Assembly (NCBI GenBank): GCA_024345305.1
Contig: BRON01000017.1
Span: forward strand, 930,001-994,000
DNA: 64,000 bases
Reading direction: 5' to 3'
DNA from: Mrakia gelida
Lineage: Eukaryota > Basidiomycota > Tremellomycetes > Cystofilobasidiales > Mrakiaceae
Below the pieces are notes generated by a model. It was given only the letters and a program-made list of their open reading frames with translations. It had not been told where the DNA came from and ran no database searches. Shown piece after piece: positions 1-10,225 of this stretch. Each line of letters starts with the position of its first letter. The stretch's first letter is position 1. The position numbers were made by a program, and so were the translations under genes.

Positions 1-795
1 ATCAAGCAGCTCGAGACGCTCTTCTGCGAGAGGAAGAAGGAGTCAACGGTGAGCTCGACTGCCCGAGCCTTCCCTTTCCCCTCTGGTCTCAACTTCCCTC
101 GGCTGAACTCTTCTCTTTTCCCGTACCTTCGCTCGTAGACTTCATCACCATCTCGCATCAACAACATCCTATCCCTCACCCGAATCACGACCTTCCATCT
201 CAACCTCCTCTCGTCCGAGCCGTCCTACGAAGCTCCCAACCTCTCCCTCTCGAGGATCACTCCAGCGTCCTCCATCCCACTCGATATCCTTCGACTCTCA
301 ACAAATCACAACAACAGGAACCTCCTTGTTCTCCTCCACTATCAACTCCTCCCTCATTTCAACCCAGTTCGCGTCGAGTACGACACACGAGACCGACCCT
401 CCGATTCAACCCCCATCTACGCCCTCTCATCACTCCCTCGCCTCTTAGGATTCGATCGCTTGACAACCCTGGACTTCAATGGATCCTTACCGGTCATCTG
501 CAACTTCTCATCCTCCCCATCTAGCTACCACATCGCTGGACTCCCAACTCCTTCGCTCACTCGTCGCCGAACCGTTCGACTTCATCTCGCCTCCCTCCTT
601 TCCACCGAGTCTCCCGACGCTCTCTCCTTCCTCAGGAACGTTGCAACGACGTCGGCGTTCAGTGTCGAGCTGATGCAGGAAGGATCCATGGTCCTGGTCG
701 TTCGGACGGAGGAGGAGAGGAAAGAAGCGGAGGAAGCGGTCGAGCAGCTTCAGGAAGGGAAGAGGATCAAGTTCGCGGTTGATCTGGAGGTCTGA
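1..795 (+). CDS. F-box-like protein, 3' part only (5' end outside window)
   Basis: The frame is open from base 1. An intron runs about 49-138 (GTGAGC donor, CTGAAC branch, TAG acceptor), then one long exon ends at TGA 793-795. The protein matches the C-terminal three quarters of the complete gene at 60564-61876. Shared landmarks in the same order are QLE.LFC near the first residues, LTRIT / FSRIT, an FNGSLP / FSGCLP step, SSSPS, RRR..RL.L..LLS, and GSMVLVV / GSIVLVV followed by an E-rich helix and FAV(D/E)(L/V)E. The intact copy has an F-box-like N-terminus, so this one probably does too, beyond the left edge. F-box proteins usually select substrates for SCF ubiquitin ligases; that role is inferred. 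The C-terminus is shorter than in the other copy, ending right after FAVDLEV. Confidence 0.7.
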
Positions 796-1278
796 GGTGA
801 GTGGTATACCTCCTCCCTACTATCTCAAGCTCGAACTGAAACCAACGCGCATCTTGTCTTCGCTGTTTCGTTTCTCTCGAAGGTCCTCGCTCATTGACGC
901 GTCGACGTTTTCAAGCCCTGCCGGCGCGCTTTGCTTTAGAGGGCAGTCTTATCGGATGCATAGTACGGCGTATCACTCTTGTTGTACATCCGGCGTGACT
1001 TCTGCGTCCTTCTCAACCTTACCTGACGAGAGGAACGCGGACGAAAGACCTGACTTCAACGCGCGCGTCCCTCCTCGATCTTTCTCCATCCTTTCCTCAT
1101 CAGAACAGTTGGCTCAGACCAAGCGTTTATTTCGTCGCCTTGAAGGTGTCCCCATGTTCTTCCTCCACTCGACTTGTCCTTCTCTTCCAGAGAAGGAAAG
1201 CCTGCGTCGCGAGATCCGCTTCATCGTGCGTCGTTAAGATCGTTCAATCCCACCCGAAGCTACCGTAACTAGTTCCTA
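796..1278. other. Intergenic, convergent 3' ends
   Basis: The region lies between the stop of the left-edge F-box-like gene (+) and the stop of the WAPL gene (-). An open frame crosses part of it, but it has no splice signals, family motifs or coding-like composition. I see only 3' UTR and spacer. Confidence 0.6.
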
Positions 1279-4200
1279 CTAATCCTTCTCCGCCTCAATC
1301 AACCCCTCCAGCACCCCGATCATCCTCTGCACAGCACCCACCCCTTCCTCCATGCTCGGAACCACAGCAGGTAACACCCCTCCTCCCGCTCCTCCTCCTC
1401 CCACCCCTCCCACCCAACCCTCCTCCTCCTCCTCGCCACCCTCAGCAGTCTTCTCCTGCGCCTGAGTGATAGTCGTAAGCTTCTGGTGGAACCGTTGATG
1501 CACGTCGGCGAAGTCGCGTAGTTCCGAGGCCATGGAGGCGAGTTTGTCTTGATGGGAGTGGGAGGGTTTGGTGGGAGGAGAGGGAAGAGCGTCGAGGATG
1601 ATTTTGGCGTTGGTTGGGGAGGAGCTGAGGAGGTGGGAGAGGAGAAGGACGGAGTAGCCGGAGAGGTAGGAGGCCTGGGATGGTAGGGGTGGGGAAGGGG
1701 AAAGAGAGGGGGAAGGGACGAGAGAGGTTAGATTCGATTGATTCGACGCGACTCGACTCGTCTGAACGAACGAGACTCGGATAAAGGAGGGAGATGGTAC
1801 GAACCTCAGTAGATGTTCCCTCAACCTGCTTGGTGTAGAAATCGACAAGGAGGAGCAACCCCGATTGACGATCCGAGCATCGACACTGGAGAACGCAAGT
1901 CCTTGAGCCGTCGCAGGTCTTTGAGAGCTCTGTTCGAAACGAAAGAAGAGCGATGAATGATCAGCTCGAGCTCAAGTTCGAGGAAAGATATCAGATGACA
2001 AGGGTTAAATTTCTGTTGGGCTCACCAGTCCTCCTCACTCGATCTCTAGCAGCCTCCACTCCCTCAACGAGGTTGTTCAACAATCCCAACGACAAGCAAA
2101 GCAAGTCCACCTTCAACGCCTCCGTCGCTGCCGTCAACGCTGCCGACTCGTCGACTTCTCCTCCTGAGAGGCCCGAGACTCCTGGGATGGGTGGAAGAGG
2201 CGACGAGGATGGGAAGACCTTCGATGGCGAGGAGAGGAGGGACGTGAGGAGTCGAGGGGAGTCGGGAGTGGGGAGGTTGGAGGTGTGGATGAGACGAAGG
2301 ATGGTGGTGACGACCGATGGGGATTGGAGGACTCCTTCGCACCAGAAGGGACTTGTGTTGGTAACGTTGACGAGGACTCGAAGAGAAGTGACGAGGCAGT
2401 TCATTCCTGGACGGGACGAGGAGGGAGAGAGAGGAAGACGGGGGACGAAGAAGGTCAGCCGCGTCTCGACGAAGTCGAGGTCGAAGCGGCTCGAAGGCAC
2501 GAAAGACTCACCAATCAACGCAAGCGAAGACTCTTCGTCCTCCTCCGTATCTCCCACCAAGCAGTGGCAGGCGACGAGAAGCGTTCCGAGGAGGGAAGGA
2601 AGCTGTGGACGCGTGCTCTCGACCATCTCCTGAGCCTCGGGGAAGCGAACGACGAGGTTCTCGAGGACCGTGAGACAGTGTTCGACGTGCTCGAAGTCGG
2701 GAGGATCGTCTTGAGGAAGGAGAGGCTATGCAGATGAGAGAGGTTTCGAAGTCAGAGATCGAGCGCTTCGAGTGGAGGAAGAGAGACGCGGAGACTCACC
2801 AGACCCTTCTCGTGCCCCTTGATTCTGCTCGGGAGAGTCTCGATCTCAGCTTCGAGAGATGCAGCGATCCGTTTCGAGACTCCAGCTCCTTCGAGAACGG
2901 CGAAGCGATCGACTCTCGAGCTCGAGGCGGTGACGACCGAGGCGAAGATGGAGGAGGCGACGGCGCGGAGGGAGATCTTTGAGCGAGCGAGAGGGTCGAA
3001 ATCAGCTCGAGGATCCGAAGGGAAAGGGAGCCGAGATGTCGTGGCTAGCTTACCTGAGAGCCCTCAAGACCAATCCCCGAAAGACCGTGGATCCTAACGA
3101 GCTCGTTCATCTGTCGACGGCGAGGAAACAAAGAGGAATGGATGGTCAGCGACGCGGCTCGTCCGAATCCTCATGGAGACGAGACGACGAGACGGAAGGG
3201 ATTACTCGCCAAATTCACAGCCACTCGATCCTTACTCTTCACGATCTTCCCACCTTCCACACTCCTAGCCAACGAAAACCCATCCTCTCGACTTCGAAGC
3301 ATCTTCCCAACGACGACGAAACAGTCCTCTCCCTTTCGACGCAAGATCTGCTCGATGCTGCGATCGTCCTTGGCGAGGATGGCGAGGAAGATGGCGAGAG
3401 CTGCGTCGAGGACCTGCGTAAAAGGTCGATGATGAAGAGGGTCAGTTGAGGTTTGAAGGAAGGAGGAGAGGAAGACGTCGAGAAGACGTGAAGGACAGAT
3501 CAGATGAACGACTCGCCATATCTCCATCTCCAGCACCCGCCTCCCTCATGACGGTGTACAGATTCTCCGCCTCATCGAGAGTCTTTATACTCCTTCTGAA
3601 CTCGGTGTTGAGCAGTCTTCGAACCAGATCGACGGCACTGTCCAATCGCGAAGAACAAAGACGAGTCAGTGACGCGACGAGCCGAGGCTAGACTGAATGC
3701 GCTCTTCGAAAACGAAGACTCACCTCGGTCTCTTCACCGCAACCGAATCCCCTTGCAGCCCATCAACGATGTACCCCAGATCATCCAAGAACCTCTGATT
3801 CTCTCCTCTAGCTCTCAGCTCAGTGATGGTTGGGAGGTCGATCGTGTCCTGCAGCCAAAAAACGAGTCGGGCGCGCGTCGAGGTCAGCTTCTCGTTCCTC
3901 ACTCTCTTTCTCTTCCTTCCCTCGATAGAAGGTTCACTCACCTGACTCTCCCCACCCTCCTCCTCAATCCCCCACCTCTTACTCAACACAGCATAACTCT
4001 CTCCCCTCTCCTCCCCTCCCTCTCCATCCCCTCCCTCCATCGAAGCCAACATGCTCCTCGTCCCTCCTCCGTACGTCCTCTTCTGAGCCAAAGGAGGTCT
4101 CGCTGCTGCTGCTGGGCCAGGCGAAGGAGGGGCTGAGCCAGGTGTGGAAGGAGGTCCGTTTCGAAGTTGCGCTGAGGAAGGAGAGGCTGGGATCTGGGAG

Positions 4201-5886
4201 GTCGATTGAGAGAGGGCGAAGTAGGAGGATGAGCCTGCTCCGTCGACGCGAGTTCGAGCGGGCGAACCGAGTGGGACGTGTGGCTGCTGAGGGTGTGGAC
4301 CTCCTCCTCCCTGTGCTGCTGCTGACGATGTAGACCCTCCTCGACTGAGCAACGCGTCCGGCGCTGTATTCGATCTCTTAAGCATCCTTCCGACCATCCC
4401 ACCTCCTCCCGTCTTGGGCAAGTTGATCAACACCTTCTCCTCTTCCTCCTCTCCTCCCGGCAAGTCTTCGTCTGAGTCGATTCCCCTCCTCGCTGCACCT
4501 GCCTCCTCGTCCAGTCGTCTCCTCTTCAGCTGCTTCTTCCTCGGCGACGTGAGCTCAGGACTCGAGCCAGAGGGCTGACCGGTGAGTTGCTTCCCTCCTC
4601 CTGCGACGACTCCGTGGGATTCGAAGAGGGCGGAGAGGTTCCGAGCTGGTTTGGAGGGAGTTCCGACGAGTTGATGGCGGGTTTGGGTTGGTGTCAGAGA
4701 GGAGGGAGTGGAGGGACGGGATTGGGTTGGAGTGGAAGGTCGGGAGATGAGTTTCGAGGAGGTGGTCGGTGAGTGAGGACGAGGGAATTTCGCAGTGGTG
4801 GCTATGGGTTTGGTGGTGTGTGCTGAAGTGCTGGTTGGAACTGTGGGTGCTGGGTGAGATGGTTTGGAAGAGGAAGTGGATCGCGTTGGAGGTTGAGGTT
4901 GAGGAGGTCGAGAGGAGGCTGGAGGAGGAGGAGCGACAGGAGCCGAAGCTGTGGAAGTTGATGCTGAGGTTTTGGGAGCAGGATGAGTTGAGCTTCGAGA
5001 TGGTGGTGGAGGTCGAGTTGATGGTGCTGTAGTAGTCGTGGGCAGAGGGCGAGCAAGAGAACGACTGTTGACCGTCTCGACCTTCCCCGTCTCCCTCCTC
5101 TCCCTCAGATCCGCACTCGTCGTCGTCGTCGAAGGTAGCACCTTAGCCTCCTCCCTCCCCATCATCTTCGAAGGAAGAAGACCAGTCCCAGCTCGTCTCG
5201 ACTCCGTACGGGGAGGAGGAGGGACGACCTCGCCCTCTGCGTTCCCTCTCGACGACTGCCTCGACGCTCCCTTCCCCATCCCCTCCTTCCCCTCCCTCTC
5301 CAAACCACTCTTCTTCGCATCACCACCCGTAGAATCTCCCCTACCTACCACCCACCCAAAACCACAAAACGCGTCTCAAGTCAGCTCTCGCCTGATCCCA
5401 TCCCATCCCTCTCCTTCCCGTCCCACCTCAAAGCTCAACACCTTCCCCCTTCGAGCACTCACTCAATTTCCTCCCTCCACCCTGCTCCCCCTGCTCACCA
5501 TCCTTCTTCCTCTTCCCCCCTCTCCCCCCTCCCGACTTCGAGATAGGGATCTCCTCCCAATCCACACCCTCCTCACCCTCCTCAACCTCAAGCTCTCGCT
5601 CCCTCTCCTTCCCCTTCCCACCCCCTCCCCTTGTTCCCTTCAACCCGCCTCCCATCTTCGCCCTCTTCTTCTCCCTCGTCCCATCCGCCCCTGCGTCGTC
5701 GTCAGAAGAAGAAGAAACCACAGGCGTGAGTGTGCTGGTACTTGAAGAAGAGGATGCTGAGAGGAGGGGAAGGGGGAGATGCGAGCTCGAGGTGATTTTG
5801 GAAGTTGTTGCAGTGGGACGACGACGCCCGTACGTCGCACTGGGTTTCTTTTGGAGCTTGGGTTCCGAAGGGGGTGGGGAGGACAT
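1279..5886 (-). CDS. WAPL: WAPL-family cohesin release factor
   Basis: This is probably the WAPL/Rad61-type protein that opens the cohesin ring together with Pds5. I chose ATG 5884-5886. The first exon (5886-5463) encodes a basic, Ser-rich N-terminus with a TYGRR motif, like the TYSRK start of animal WAPL. Exon 2 begins at 5344 and is a long disordered stretch rich in Pro, Ser and Thr, with a second RTYGGGTRS motif. The helical WAPL domain then follows across at least six exons. Recognisable pieces are LPTITELRARGENQRFLDDL, LVRRLLNTEFRRSI, LDAALAIFLAILAKDDRSI, LVRIHGLSGIGLEGSQ, FEHVEHCLTVLENLVVRFPE and CLSLGLLNNLVE. The stop is TAG at 1279-1281, after a Gly/Glu-rich loop and a short terminal helix. 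The family call rests on the domain; joins in the C-terminal third are approximate. Confidence 0.88.
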
Positions 5887-6233
5887 CCGTCGTTGGGTGA
5901 GAAGTGAGAGGGAGGTGCGTTGGGGTGGGCTGGGCTGGGTGTTGGGAGGCAAGGGAGGTTGAATCGAGAGGGAGGGCTGAATTCGTCTCGTGTTCGCTTT
6001 GAGCATTGCTTTCTTTTGCCCTCTCTCGCTCTTATTTTCTGGATAGCGCCGTTTGGGTCGCTCGTTCTCTTTCATGATCCTCAACCGAGGGAGAGCGTGG
6101 GGTGCGGGGTGAAACAGTGCACATAAAGCGGTAAATCCATAAGAGAAATAAGGCTCGACTACTTCCATCCCTGATCCTAACGATCCTAACACTAACCTCG
6201 AACTCCGAACCGAACCAGAACGTATGGAAACGT
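5887..6233. other. Intergenic between WAPL start and RPL4 stop
   Basis: The region holds the WAPL promoter/5' leader and the RPL4 3' UTR, both minus-strand genes. No gene or structured RNA is visible. Confidence 0.6.
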
Positions 6234-8028
6234 CTAGTTGGAGAGGAGGGTCGAGAGGAAAGCGTCTCCGGCTCCGGTGACGGCGCTATCAGGAACGAAA
6301 GAGGGAAGGGAGGGGAGGTCAGCGACGCGTTCGCGAGGAGAGGAGAGAAGAGAGGGAGAAGATGGAAAAAGAGAGGGAACGTACGCCTTCTTGGGGGCAG
6401 CCTTGGAGGCGAGTCGCTTCTGCTGGACCTGAAGGAGGAGAAGGAAGAGAGGGAAGAGTCAGCGATGGTGCTGAGAGGAGGGCGAGACGGTGAAGAGGTA
6501 GAAGGAAACTAACCTTGAGGGAAGCTCGCTTGACGGAAGCGGCGTAAGGGTTGAGGGAGAAGAGAACGGCCTTGTTCTTGAGGGGGTTCTTCTTCTGGGT
6601 GAAAGGTCGCTCTGAAGAAAAAGAAGACGAGAGGGAGGGGACGAGGACGATAGTCAGACGAAGTTCGAAGGAGACGCGAACGAGGCGAGACGAGACAAAG
6701 ACTCACTGGCGATCTTCTGGCCTCCAACTCGAAGGACGGACTGGATCTCGTCGGAGTTGACTGGAAAAGAGAGAAGAAAGGGGGAGGGAAGAGAGTCAGC
6801 GACAAAGAAGACGAGAACGAAACACGACGCGAAGAGAAAGGAACGAGACGAAAAACTCACTCAATCGGGTGACGTCGGGGTTCGAGATCTTAGCGGTGGG
6901 GAGGAAGTAATCCTTCTTAAGGGTGGAAGCCTTGTCGAAGGTTCCGAAGACCTCGTCGAGGAGGCCGAAAGCTCCCTGGGTCCAGATAACGAATCGACCG
7001 AGGTGTCCTCCGGGGGCGAGCTGGAGGAGGTTGAGCCTTCGGACGTTGACGAGCTCGACTCCGGGGATGTTTCGGAAGGCCTTGACGATTCCGTTGTCCT
7101 CGTTGTAGACGATCAAGGGTCCTCGTCGCATTCGGTGCCTTCGTCCTCTCATCTTTCCCTTTCCGGCTCGGATCTTCCTGGAGTTGGAGACCTTGACGAC
7201 GTCGGCGTAGGCCTTGGTAGCCTTGAGGAGTGCGATGGCCTCCTTGGTCTTGGTGTAGGACTCGGCGGCGTCGGAGATGACGAGGGGGACCTCCTCGATC
7301 TCCTCGATTCGGTGTCCTCGAGCGAGAACGAGCGAGGGGAGGGCAGAGGCGGCGAGAGCAGAGACGACGGCGAATCGCTTCTGGTTCTGGTTGACCTTGA
7401 CGTGCCACTTCCTCCAGATCTTGGTGGGAGCGAACATTCGTCCACCTCGGCACATGTTTCCGAAGGCAGCCTAGGAGAGGAAGGAGAGGAGAGAAGAAGA
7501 GGGAAGGAGAAGGAGGTCAGCTTTTTGCGTTTGAGCTCGACTTCGAGAATCCCTTCCCTCCCTTCTCTCGACCTCCCCTTCTTCCCCAACTCAACGCGAA
7601 ACGAAAAGACTCACCTGTCCAGCTCGGTGGGTTCCGGATCCTCCGACACGGGGGATACGAGCGACGGCTCGACCAGTTCCCCAAGACTCAGCAGAGGTCT
7701 GCTCTCCGGCGTTGGAAGCGACGGAGTAAGCCTGCCTCTTGTTCTTAGCCATGGACTCTGTGGAACGGCAACGAAACCCGAGGTCAGCTCACTGGGAAGA
7801 GCGTGAAGAGGACAAGAAGATGGCGAGGACGAACTGTGAACCTGAGCGACGACATCGAGCCTGATGGGCGCGGTGAGGACGGCAGGGAGGGGAAGGGATC
7901 CGGAAGCCTCTGTGAGATGAGGGAAGAGGGACGAAAGGTCAGGTTCTGGTGGTGTGGGTGGGACGAGGGTGGTATGGAGACGAACCTCCGGACTCGGAGA
8001 AGAAGTTGACGACGGGTCGGCTGGCCAT
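6234..8028 (-). CDS. RPL4: 60S ribosomal protein uL4 (RPL4)
   Basis: This is large-subunit protein uL4, whose extended loop lines the peptide exit tunnel. ATG 8026-8028 gives [10 protein letters not shown]. Later exons give [20 protein letters not shown], then [49 protein letters not shown], the long loop with [20 protein letters not shown], and [14 protein letters not shown]. The last exons encode the basic eukaryotic extension and end in [15 protein letters not shown] before TAG 6234-6236. It has about seven short introns, each with a CTGAC branch site. Total length of about 365 residues fits the family. Another intron ends one base before the ATG, so the 5' UTR is also spliced, as is common for ribosomal protein genes. 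Confidence 0.97.
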
Positions 8029-10225
8029 TCTGTTGGAGGGAAGGAAGGAAGGGAAGGAAAAGAGGTCAGCTCGTGCTCGACCTTTCACCTCTTTTTTGAC
8101 CATGCTTTGAACCACCATTCCTCCCTCCCTTCCACCAAAACCTCCTTCCAGCCTGCAGGACCATAGGTTCCCCATCCTCTCCTCTACATCCCGGTACCCA
8201 TCTCGATCCATCAAGCTCCACCATCGAAGAAGGAGGATCGAGTTGACCTCGAATCCTCCTCCCTGCTCGCCCATCACTTCCACTTTTCACTCTCTCATTT
8301 GAGCAGTAGAGATCGTACTAACTTGAAAAAAGTTGAGGTCTGGATGAAGAGGAGAGGTGGAAGTAAGTGCCTGTTCAATTGTCGAAGCTGTAGGAGCGAA
8401 AGGGGAGACTCACAGAAAACTTGAAGGTCGGCGTACGGGGGAGAGAGGGAGGAGCGAGGAGCGAAAGTCTGCCAGGTTCGAAGCCTCCGCAGAGTTCGAA
8501 ACCTTTGGGCTTCAAAAAGTCGAGTCCCTCCCCTTCTTCCTCCTTCTGACCACCAGCTTCTCTTTCTTCTCTTTTCTTTTCCTTCCTCTTCTTCTCTTCT
8601 CGTTGGCGTTCTCGTTTCGGACGGCAAAACTTCACCTCCCTTCCCCTTCAGCTCTCGACGACGGAGCTCCTCCCTCCCTTCCTCCCTCGACCTCCTGCAC
8701 TTTTTTCAGCCCTCCCCTCGCCTCCTTCCCTCCCCCCTTCCCTCTCCCCTCGAGCTGCTCTGGACTACCCTTGCATCGACCGATCCGATCTCCTCTCCCC
8801 CTCTCTCCCAAAAGCTCAAGAGGAGTTCGTCGTCGTTCTTTCCAAGGTCTCTCCTCATCTTCTCTCCTCCCTCCTTCCCTCCCTCTTCTCTCCCAGTCGT
8901 CTCTTCTCCCGCGCGGGCTCAAACACACACCACTCTGTATATACTGCTAATCCAAGGAGCAAACGTCTCTCCCATAGCACTGCTCCTGGGAACGGGGATG
9001 GAAGATCTGCCTGCAAGCTTCGACTCGGATAGGCCTTACATCCGTACCGACTTTCAACGCTTCTTTAAGGAGAGCGTTGGAGTAGGGTCTGGGTCGATAC
9101 ATTTTTCTCCTTTATCTTTTTCTTTCGTGAAGGTGCTTGGTCTCCTCTCGCTTCTGTGGCGGGAGGTCTGTAGCTCCTTCTCGACTCCTCGTCTTTGCTA
9201 GAGCTTTGTCGTCGAAATCTCATGCTCTTCCCCCCTCTGGACCTCCCCTTCTCGCTTGAAAGCACGGAAAGATCATCTCAAAGAACATACTGCTAGCAAA
9301 CGTATCGACCTTGAGAAAGAAAATCCTCCCTCGACGTCGGTATCAGCTGCCAAAACGAGGAAGCGGCGAGAGGACGAAGCTGACTTCAACCCGACGGGCT
9401 CGCGCGTCCTTCCCATCCCAACTTCCATCATCTCCTCCCTTCCCTTCCTTGCCTTGCCCTTCAGCTTGTACGTTCATCACCTTCCCCGAGAGCTCACTCG
9501 GCCTCTAGCTTACAACCCTTTTCGCTCGTCCCTGCAGCTCTCCTTTCCCCTCTTGCGGCCAACTTGCTCCGCTTGCCCTTCGCTGGCTTCCCTCTCGACT
9601 TTCCAAGCTCTCAAGACGCTCTAGATCTTCGGCGTTGAACTTGACGGATACCTCTGTGAGTTTTCTTCTCACTCTAGGTCACGTCAGGTCGCGATGGAGA
9701 CTTGGAAGCTGGCCGTTCGAGCTCAGAGGAAAGGAAGGGAACGTCGACGAGGTGGCCGGAGGATCAGCTTCTCGCTCTCGACCTACGGGACGAGAAAGGA
9801 TTCGTGGAACTCGTCAGAGCTTCAAGAGTGTGATATGACCTCTGGGAGTCGCATGTGCGAGGCTCTGGTAGCCACGGAGGGCTACTGGGACGACCTGAGG
9901 TCGAAAGGAAGGAGGGATGGTCGAGCTCGACGAAGCTCAACGATTCGAGCAACCGAGTCCTCGGCTTTCCTGTCTCTTCCTCCTTCTTCTACCAGCTCGT
10001 AGACATGACTCTCGCAGATAGATCTTCACTTCATAGGTCTCCCACACCTATAGCCTCGTCGCCGTCATCTCAAAAGCTGGTCTTCGTCTCCTTCCTCGTC
10101 CATCAACTCCGCCCTCCCTCTCGCTTCCCTCCTCGCCGAGCTCACCCTCCTCCTCCTCCCAAGCTGACCCTCCCCCCCTCGTCCCTTCTCCACCAGACGC
10201 TCGACCACTCTCTCCAATCTCCAGA
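8029..10225. other. Long gene-free stretch: divergent promoter region
   Basis: The region lies between the divergent RPL4 (-) and phosphatase (+) genes. On the minus strand the bases next to the RPL4 ATG form an intron 3' end: a GCTGAC branch near 8065, a pyrimidine tract and CAG at 8030-8032. Beyond that I see pyrimidine-rich DNA and several open frames without splice-consistent partners or recognisable domains. A small gene around 9690-10000 (+) cannot be excluded, but nothing supports it. Confidence 0.5.

Noticed and set aside
6757..7806. A 349-codon + strand open frame
   Set aside because: It lies entirely antisense to RPL4 exons, whose codon bias leaves the opposite strand open; composition is Ser/Gly/Asp-rich without motifs.
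8357..8950. A 197-codon + strand frame upstream of RPL4
   Set aside because: Pyrimidine-rich promoter DNA translates to Ser/Pro/Leu runs; no domain and no splice partner.
9694..10002. Possible small gene before the phosphatase
   Set aside because: It has an ATG and about 100 codons but no homology, no coiled coil or TM, and no consistent introns.
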